Origin: an uncultured Eubacteriales bacterium
GTDB lineage: Bacteria; Bacillota; Clostridia; Peptostreptococcales; Anaerovoracaceae
Assembly: GCA_902765035.1 (NCBI GenBank)
Contig: CACWYF010000027.1
Coordinates: 1-12,292, forward strand
DNA: 12,292 bases
Direction: 5' to 3'
Part shown: positions 7,841-12,292 of the stretch, in pieces
Numbering within the stretch: the stretch's first letter is position 1
How the letters are laid out: each line of letters opens with the position of its first letter
Made by a program: the position numbers and the translations under genes
The notes under the pieces: generated by a model
Databases searched by the model: none
The model's input: only the letters and a program-made list of their open reading frames with translations
What the model was told of the DNA's origin: nothing

Positions 7841-7869
7841 AATATACTCTTATTCCCCCTCTCTGTCAA
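7841..7869 (-). promoter_or_regulatory. Sigma-A type promoter of the hrcA operon
   Basis: Minus-strand -35 TTGACA (7869-7864, perfect consensus), 17-base spacer, -10 TATATT (7846-7841, five of six). The predicted start near 7834 puts CIRCE at about +5. This arrangement is standard for class I heat-shock genes. Confidence 0.92.
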
Positions 7870-7909
7870 CAGTTATTTTATACAAAAGAAAACAAGATTT
7901 TCTGCACGC

Positions 7910-7933
7910 AAAAAACAGGGCCCTGAGGCCCTG
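7910..7933 (-). terminator. Rho-independent terminator after the esterase gene
   Basis: Minus-strand CAGGGCC (7933-7927) pairs with GGCCCTG (7922-7916) around a four-base loop and is followed by TTTTTT (7915-7910). It lies 36 bp after the esterase stop and upstream of the hrcA promoter, so it insulates the heat-shock operon from the rfbA unit. Confidence 0.9.
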
Positions 7934-7969
7934 CTGCATGTGTGATCAGGCATGCTTCATGCCGCGTGT

Positions 7970-8707
7970 TTATGCTTCGCCGAGCACAGTTCCGACAAAA
8001 TACGGAAGCTGCTTGCGCCACCACGGCCAGTCGTGGTTGACGTCATATCCCCAGAAGTCCACCCAGCCCGGGATGCCCTTGGCTTCCATGATGTCTCTCA
8101 TGCGGGCTGCATCATAACGCATCTCGTCTTCCCATGCGCCCTGGCCTACGCAGATTATGATGTTGCTCTTTCTGTACCAGTCCATCCACGGATGATCCTC
8201 CGGCATGTTAGGCAGGAAGTGGATAGGTGAATTTTCGTATACCAGGTCGTCCATGTAGTCACGGAAGAAGAACTGTGCATCGAAAAGTCCGCTCAGGGAG
8301 ATCATAGTGTCGAACAGATCAGGTCTGCGGAAGAAGAATACTCCTGCATGAAGTCCTCCCATGCTGCATCCGGTGACGATGCCGCGGTTCTCACTGCTTA
8401 CGAACTTAGGTGCAAGTTCATCTGTCACATAGTGGAACCACTTCTCCTGCATCTCGATGCGGTATCTCGGATCCCCGTACTGATCTGACCAGGACTCTGC
8501 ATCAATACTGTCAACGCAGACTACCATGAGCTTGCCCGCCTCGATCCACGGTCTTACTGTCTCGACCATGCCGAAGCTTGCAAAGTCATATGTGTGTCCG
8601 TTCTGAGGAGCGAATGCGAACATCACTTTGCCGCTCTCTCCGAACACCGCGTACTCCATGTCGCGGTCCATTATCCAGCTGTATTCCTTATTATATGTTT
8701 CTTTCAT
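7970..8707 (-). CDS. Alpha/beta-hydrolase fold esterase (esterase D / putative esterase family)
   Basis: Predicted cytosolic serine hydrolase of 245 residues; no signal peptide or membrane segment is visible. The nucleophile elbow is GCSMGG with Ser115 (GxSxG). The likely catalytic His is H225 in DVNHDWPWW near the C-terminus, as expected for the fold; the acid is not certain (possibly within GQGAWEDE, about 189-195). The sequence is unusually rich in Trp, Phe and Tyr. AAGGA lies five bases before the ATG. It is the third gene of the rfbA unit, 45 bp after the ATP-grasp gene, and a terminator follows. The family hydrolyses esters, thioesters or peptidyl/acyl conjugates. The substrate here is unknown; the neighbour suggests it may act on the product of the ATP-grasp ligase. 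Confidence 0.85.
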   Translation of the reverse strand: MKETYNKEYSWIMDRDMEYAVFGESGKVMFAFAPQNGHTYDFASFGMVETVRPWIEAGKLMVVCVDSIDAESWSDQYGDPRYRIEMQEKWFHYVTDELAPKFVSSENRGIVTGCSMGGLHAGVFFFRRPDLFDTMISLSGLFDAQFFFRDYMDDLVYENSPIHFLPNMPEDHPWMDWYRKSNIIICVGQGAWEDEMRYDAARMRDIMEAKGIPGWVDFWGYDVNHDWPWWRKQLPYFVGTVLGEA

Positions 8708-8752
8708 CGTTTCCTTGTCCCTTCCTTGAAATGTTCCAGAATACCCCGCGTG

Positions 8753-9949
8753 CTATTCAGCTCTTGCGTGGATGAATTCGTTGTAAGCCTCGACCTCTTC
8801 GATCGAATCGAGCACTGCAGTGTACATCTGGTTGCCCATAGCTCCCGACAGCACATCAGGCATGCGCTCGCACATCTTCATGCGGTCGCCGTACTTCTCC
8901 ATGATCTCCTCATGGGTGTGGACGTATTTGTGAATATCTCTTCTCGAAGCATAAGCGCAGAATCTGTCACCGCCTATGTCAGGCAGCCTGCGTTCATTAT
9001 ATGCGACCATCTCAGCCCATATCTCATACACGTCAGTATTGTGGGCGTAATCCATCATGTCCGGAGTATAACCGCCTGCAGGCCTCATGTTGACCTCAAG
9101 TCCGACGAAGTCTCCGACTTCACCGAGGTTCTTTCTCGCCTGCGTGAGGCGGAAGAACTCAAAATGCACGAATCTGCTTCTGACCTTGAATGCCTTGAGT
9201 GCGGCACGGCCGTACTTCTTCAGCTGCTCAGGAACATAGTCTGTCGTATAGTACGCAAGGTCAAGTCCCTTGTTGACCATGTCAGCGATCGAAGGCGGGA
9301 ACCAGTTCGATGATTCGAAGAGCACATCGCCGTTCAAGTCGCAGATAGCATCATATGAATAGATGTTGCCGTAAACGAACTCCTCCATTACATACGGATG
9401 TTCAGGAAGATTGTTATAGAACCATTCGAGATCCTTCTCATTCTCGAGCTTCCATGTGTCCGCCGCGCCGACGCCTACATCCGGCTTGACGATGACCGGG
9501 AAGCCTCCGATCTCATCGAGGAATTCCTTAGCTGCAGCTATGTCTGTTACCTTGTGGTTGCGGGCAGTAGGAATGCCTGCTTCCTTGTAAACAGGCTTCA
9601 TTGCCGACTTGCTCTTCCACAGAGCAATCTCATGCGGCTGGACTCCTGTCTGAATGTTGAAGTCCTCACGCAGTCTCGCATCCTGCTCAAGCCAGTATTC
9701 GGTGTTGGACTCGAGCCAGTCTATCTTCCCGTATTTGAATGCAAAATACGCGACAGCACGGTACATCTCGTCGTAGTTCTCCATGTTGCCGACCTTGTAG
9801 TATTCAGTCAGAGCGGCCTTCAGAGGCTCCTCGAGACTGTCGTAAGGCGCATCTCCTATACCCAGTACATTGACCCCGTTTTTCTTCAGGCGGTCGCAGA
9901 AGTTCCAGTATGTATGCGGAAAATTAGGTGATACGAATATAAAGTTCAT
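8753..9949 (-). CDS. ATP-grasp superfamily carboxylate ligase
   Basis: A 398-residue enzyme expected to activate a carboxylate as an acyl-phosphate and join it to an amine or another nucleophile. The N-terminal pre-ATP-grasp domain (1-115) opens with FIFVSPNFPHTYWNFC. The ATP-binding part has GGFPVIVKPDVGVGA (Lys155, adenine/phosphate side), YVMEEFVYG (Glu189/190) and the metal-binding strand GLEVNMRPAGGYTPD (Glu285, Asn287, Arg289). This resembles the biotin carboxylase/carnosine synthase-like branch, but it has no biotin, CPSase or purine-pathway signature, so I cannot name the substrate. The start is set by AAGGGGGG just before the ATG. It lies 58 bp after rfbA and 45 bp before the esterase, apparently in one transcript. 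Confidence 0.88.
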   Translation of the reverse strand: MNFIFVSPNFPHTYWNFCDRLKKNGVNVLGIGDAPYDSLEEPLKAALTEYYKVGNMENYDEMYRAVAYFAFKYGKIDWLESNTEYWLEQDARLREDFNIQTGVQPHEIALWKSKSAMKPVYKEAGIPTARNHKVTDIAAAKEFLDEIGGFPVIVKPDVGVGAADTWKLENEKDLEWFYNNLPEHPYVMEEFVYGNIYSYDAICDLNGDVLFESSNWFPPSIADMVNKGLDLAYYTTDYVPEQLKKYGRAALKAFKVRSRFVHFEFFRLTQARKNLGEVGDFVGLEVNMRPAGGYTPDMMDYAHNTDVYEIWAEMVAYNERRLPDIGGDRFCAYASRRDIHKYVHTHEEIMEKYGDRMKMCERMPDVLSGAMGNQMYTAVLDSIEEVEAYNEFIHARAE

Positions 9950-10007
9950 TTTTTCCCCCCTTTATATCTTTCATATCATGATGAGGGCTCTGCCCTGCGT
10001 ATTATGT

Positions 10008-10910
10008 TTACAGTACGACCTTTCCCTCGAGCACTGCCATCAGGCGATCTCCGTACGGGCTCTTGCCGTACTTCTGTGCGCTTTCCTTAAGCTGCTCGTC
10101 ACTGATCCATCCGAAATGGTATGCGATCTCTTCAGGTGCGGAAATAGTCATGCCCTGATACTGCTCGATCATGCTGACAAAGTCTGTAGCTCTCTGCAGG
10201 CTGTCGAATGTGCCGGCATCCATCCATGTATATCCTCTTCCGAGCAGCTGTGCAGACAGCCTGTCCTCCTTGAGGTACATGTCATTGAGAGTGGTGATCT
10301 CAAGCTCGCCCCTTGCACTCGGCTTTACATTGGCTGCCATGTCGCTGACACCCTTCGGGTAGAAATACAGTCCGACGATCGCGTAGTTGCTCTTAGGCTG
10401 TTTTGGTTTTTCCTCTACGGATATGACTCTTACTCCGTGATCATCGCCGGAGTCCTTATCGAACTCCATGATTCCGAATCTTTCAGGATCCTCTACATAG
10501 TATCCGAAGATCGTAGCTCTGCCGGCCTCTGCTGCCCTGTATGCATCTATAAGTTTGTGATTGAGACCGTTACCGTAGAATATGTTGTCTCCAAGCACCA
10601 TTGCGCATGCATCATCGCCGATAAACTCACGTCCGATCAGGAATGCCTGTGCAAGTCCCTCAGGTTTATCCTGAACAGCGTATGAGAGCTCCATACCGAA
10701 CTGCGAACCGTCGCCTAAAAGCGTCCTGATTCTCGGAGTGTCCTCCGGTGTGCTTATGATCAGCACCTCGCGGATATTGGCAAGCATAAGTGTTGACAGC
10801 GGATAGTAGATCATCGGTTTGTCATACACCGGCAGAAGCTGCTTGGATGTAACGATCGTAAGCGGATACAGCCTTGTGCCGGCTCCGCCTGCAAGTATTA
10901 TTCCCTTCAT
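10008..10910 (-). CDS. rfbA: Glucose-1-phosphate thymidylyltransferase (dTDP-glucose synthase)
   Basis: Makes dTDP-glucose and pyrophosphate from dTTP and glucose-1-phosphate, the first step to dTDP-rhamnose and other dTDP-sugars, in the cytosol. The 300-residue length is typical of RmlA/RfbA. Motifs: nucleotide-binding GGAGTRLYPLT (8-18), Lys23 in SKQLLPVYDKPM, LGDN with metal ligand Asp108, EEKPKQPKSNYAIVGLYFY (sugar and base binding, from 166), and TWMDAGT with the second metal ligand Asp231. GAGGA lies seven bases before the ATG. First gene of a unit with an ATP-grasp ligase and an esterase. The usual partners rmlB, rmlC and rmlD are not in the window. Uridylyltransferase activity cannot be excluded by eye, but the motifs fit the RmlA family well. 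Confidence 0.95.
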   Translation of the reverse strand: MKGIILAGGAGTRLYPLTIVTSKQLLPVYDKPMIYYPLSTLMLANIREVLIISTPEDTPRIRTLLGDGSQFGMELSYAVQDKPEGLAQAFLIGREFIGDDACAMVLGDNIFYGNGLNHKLIDAYRAAEAGRATIFGYYVEDPERFGIMEFDKDSGDDHGVRVISVEEKPKQPKSNYAIVGLYFYPKGVSDMAANVKPSARGELEITTLNDMYLKEDRLSAQLLGRGYTWMDAGTFDSLQRATDFVSMIEQYQGMTISAPEEIAYHFGWISDEQLKESAQKYGKSPYGDRLMAVLEGKVVL

Positions 10911-10971
10911 ATCAGTTTCCTCAGTCTTTAGTTATGCGCCGCCTCTGCGGCTGATTGGTTATATCCTGATA

Positions 10972-11001
10972 ATTGTACCATTTATTCCTGTCTTACATCA
11001 A
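10972..11001 (-). promoter_or_regulatory. Predicted extended -10 promoter for rfbA
   Basis: Minus-strand TGG-TACAAT: an extended TGn element next to a five-of-six -10 (10977-10972). An 18-base spacer separates it from TTGATG (11001-10996), which matches the first four bases of TTGACA. It lies in the 101-bp gap after the Ldh2 gene. A short GCCGC/GCGGC hairpin falls in the predicted leader. No T-tailed terminator separates the Ldh2 gene from rfbA, so read-through is also possible. Confidence 0.65.
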
Positions 11002-11011
11002 ACCTGACAGA

Positions 11012-12127
11012 TTATTCCCAAGGGAATGTGTAATCCAGTCCGAGCTTGTCGCGCACTGCGGCGAGGTCACTTCTTTCAGAGGCATTCAGCGGGACTCCCT
11101 TGTCCTTACGCTCAAGCCACTTATCGTGTTCCTTTTCGCCGGCAGTCCATATACGGTCATGTCCGGGAGCCTTCTTCGATGCTCTCAGTGCTCTGCATAT
11201 CTCACCTGCAGTTTTTCTGAATTCTTCCTGTCCCATGAATGCGTCAGGATCGACTACGAAGAAGAAGTGTCCGAGATGATACATCTGAGGGCTTCCGTCA
11301 GGAGCTCTTCCTGTCAGAGCCTTCATGTACTGTCCGCCTGCAAGAGCCGCAGACAGTATCTCAACTACTGCAGCGTATCCGTATCCCTTGTAACCGCACA
11401 TCTCGTCTCCTGCTCCTCCGAGAGGTGCAAGAGCTGCAGTGCCGTTAACGAGAGCCTTCAGTATCTCATTGCTGTCAGTCATATACGATCCGTCATTTCT
11501 GATGACCATACCTGAAGGTGTATCCATTCCCTGACGGGCATAGTACTCTATCTTGCCGCGCTGTACAACAGATGTAGCACAGTCTATGCAGAACGGGAAC
11601 TCCTCATCAGTCGGAAGTGCGAATGTAAGAGGGTTGGTTCCCATCATGTTGTCGACTCCAAATGTAGGAGCGATCGATGGTCTCGCATTGGTGCCTGTGA
11701 TGCCGATGAGGCCTTCCTTGCTGGCCATCATAGCCCAGTAGGCAGCCATGCCGTAGTGTGTGGAGTTGCGTATAGCTCCGCCTGCCATGCCGCAAATCTT
11801 CGCCTTCTCAATGAGGCTCTTCATCATCCTGTAGCTGGCGACCATTCCCATGCCGTCATGTGCATCCATGACAAGTGTGGTCTGAGTCTCTTTCAGGATC
11901 TCTATTTCAGTTTTAGGCAGAAGTGTTCCGTTCTCAAATCTGTCGATATATATAGGCTTGAAGCGGTTGCAGCCATGGCTGTCAACTCCCCTCCTGTCCG
12001 CTTCAGCGAGCACATCAGCACAGATGGCAGCGTCCTCTGCAGGCACTCCGTAACCTATGAACGCATCCGTCATGAACGATGTGATAATGTCCCAGTCAAG
12101 ATATACGATTTTGTCTTTACTTTCCAT
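11012..12127 (-). CDS. Malate/L-lactate dehydrogenase family oxidoreductase (Ldh2/MDH2)
   Basis: NAD(P)-dependent 2-hydroxyacid dehydrogenase of the malate/L-sulfolactate/ureidoglycolate dehydrogenase type, which has its own fold unrelated to the Rossmann MDH/LDH. I choose the ATG at 12127 (MESKDKIVYL, 371 residues), because AAAGGAG (12137-12143) precedes it by nine bases. An ATG at 12151 would lie upstream of that site and has no ribosome site of its own. Family signatures: EADRRGVDSHGCNR (His51), NSTHYGMAAYW (His124), TGTNARPSIAPTFG, GTNPLTFALP and, near the end, GHDRIWTAGEKEH. These support the family clearly, but the substrate (malate, lactate, sulfolactate or another 2-hydroxyacid) cannot be read from the sequence. 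Transcribed toward rfbA. Its upstream region is only 67 bp long before the group II intron end. Confidence 0.92.
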   Translation of the reverse strand: MESKDKIVYLDWDIITSFMTDAFIGYGVPAEDAAICADVLAEADRRGVDSHGCNRFKPIYIDRFENGTLLPKTEIEILKETQTTLVMDAHDGMGMVASYRMMKSLIEKAKICGMAGGAIRNSTHYGMAAYWAMMASKEGLIGITGTNARPSIAPTFGVDNMMGTNPLTFALPTDEEFPFCIDCATSVVQRGKIEYYARQGMDTPSGMVIRNDGSYMTDSNEILKALVNGTAALAPLGGAGDEMCGYKGYGYAAVVEILSAALAGGQYMKALTGRAPDGSPQMYHLGHFFFVVDPDAFMGQEEFRKTAGEICRALRASKKAPGHDRIWTAGEKEHDKWLERKDKGVPLNASERSDLAAVRDKLGLDYTFPWE

Positions 12128-12136
12128 TTGAATCAG

Positions 12137-12166
12137 CTCCTTTGATAACATACTTCATTCATTATA
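12137..12166 (-). promoter_or_regulatory. Ribosome site and -10-like box of the Ldh2 gene
   Basis: AAAGGAG at 12143-12137 fixes the start at 12127. A perfect TATAAT stands at 12166-12161, about 34 bp before the ATG. At 17-18 bases spacing the -35 region is poor (AAGCTA-like), and TTCACA, which matches TTGACA in five of six, is too far (22-base gap). The -10 is suggestive, but the promoter is not secure. Part of any -35 region lies right against the intron boundary. Confidence 0.45.
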
Positions 12167-12194
12167 CACGATACCGGCAGTTTTAGCTTGTGAA

Positions 12195-12292
12195 ATCGAA
12201 TAGGGCGGATTTTCTCCGCCCTTTCACACCACCGTACGTGCCGTTCGGCATACGGCGGTTCAAATCAACTTCAACATGTGCCTTTCAGCATA
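12195..12292 (-). mobile_element. 3' end of a bacterial group II intron (domains V and VI)
   Basis: Read on the minus strand, 12259-12228 folds as domain V: the lower stem ACCGCCGU/ACGGUGGU extends through UA pairs, a two-base CG bulge follows, then a short upper stem UGCC/GGCA with a GAAC loop. The catalytic triad position reads CGC, as seen in many IIC-type introns. Three bases on, GAA pairs with UUC and GGGCGGA (12221-12215) pairs with UCCGCCC (12209-12203), forming domain VI. An unpaired A (complement of 12201) fits the branch point. The intron would end in GAU at about 12195, an AY end. Domain IV and any reverse transcriptase gene must lie beyond the right edge. The element is inserted in the same orientation as the Ldh2 gene. 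Confidence 0.82.

Noticed and set aside
9984..9996. Short AGGGC/GCCCT inverted repeat between rfbA and the ATP-grasp gene as a terminator
   Set aside because: Only five base pairs with a three-base loop and no T-run on the minus strand. Most likely just leader sequence inside the operon.
1..12292. CRISPR arrays, tRNA or rRNA genes, insertion sequence transposases
   Set aside because: No regularly spaced direct repeats, no cloverleaf or rRNA motifs and no transposase-like protein were seen on either strand.

Overview
The window looks like a chromosomal segment of a Gram-positive anaerobe of the Clostridia (Lachnospiraceae-like Eubacteriales). The evidence is the Firmicutes order hrcA-grpE-dnaK-dnaJ behind a perfect CIRCE operator, strong AAGGAGG-type ribosome binding sites, sigma-A type promoters and a Lon protein of clostridial type. 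No 16S or other taxonomic marker is present, so the placement is an inference. All genes lie on the minus strand, so transcription runs from right to left.

Right end to left: (i) 12292-12195 holds the last ~98 nt of a bacterial group II intron (domain V, domain VI and a plausible 3' splice boundary), with the rest of the intron outside the window. (ii) 12127-11012 is a malate/lactate/sulfolactate-type NAD(P)-dependent dehydrogenase (Ldh2 family) starting only 67 bp after the intron. (iii) 11001-7910 is a compact transcription unit: an extended -10 promoter, a stand-alone glucose-1-phosphate thymidylyltransferase (rfbA/rmlA), an ATP-grasp ligase, an alpha/beta-hydrolase esterase and a Rho-independent terminator. 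(iv) 7869-2827 is the class I heat-shock operon: sigma-A promoter, CIRCE, hrcA, grpE, dnaK, a GC-rich hairpin, dnaJ and a strong terminator. (v) 2736-630 is lon, which is not intact. (vi) 633-1 is an unrecognised gene running off the left edge.

The heat-shock operon is a complete self-regulated module. HrcA binds CIRCE just downstream of the promoter, GrpE/DnaK/DnaJ are the chaperone cycle, and the hairpin between dnaK and dnaJ may set their ratio. The rfbA/ATP-grasp/esterase unit combines sugar-nucleotide activation, a carboxylate ligase and a hydrolase. No rmlB, rmlC or rmlD is present, so its product cannot be read from the window.

The most notable observations concern lon. A recognisable Lon N-terminus starts at 2736, but about 45-50 codons of the N-terminal substrate-binding domain are missing and the frame changes near 2625-2645. 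What remains is a 40-codon fragment and a 664-residue ORF with intact ATPase and protease active sites. At the other end, Lon stops about 12-17 residues early, exactly where more AT-rich sequence begins and where the unknown left-edge gene starts with an ATGA overlap. This suggests a recombination junction near 630-645 and a lon gene that is degraded or N-terminally rebuilt.
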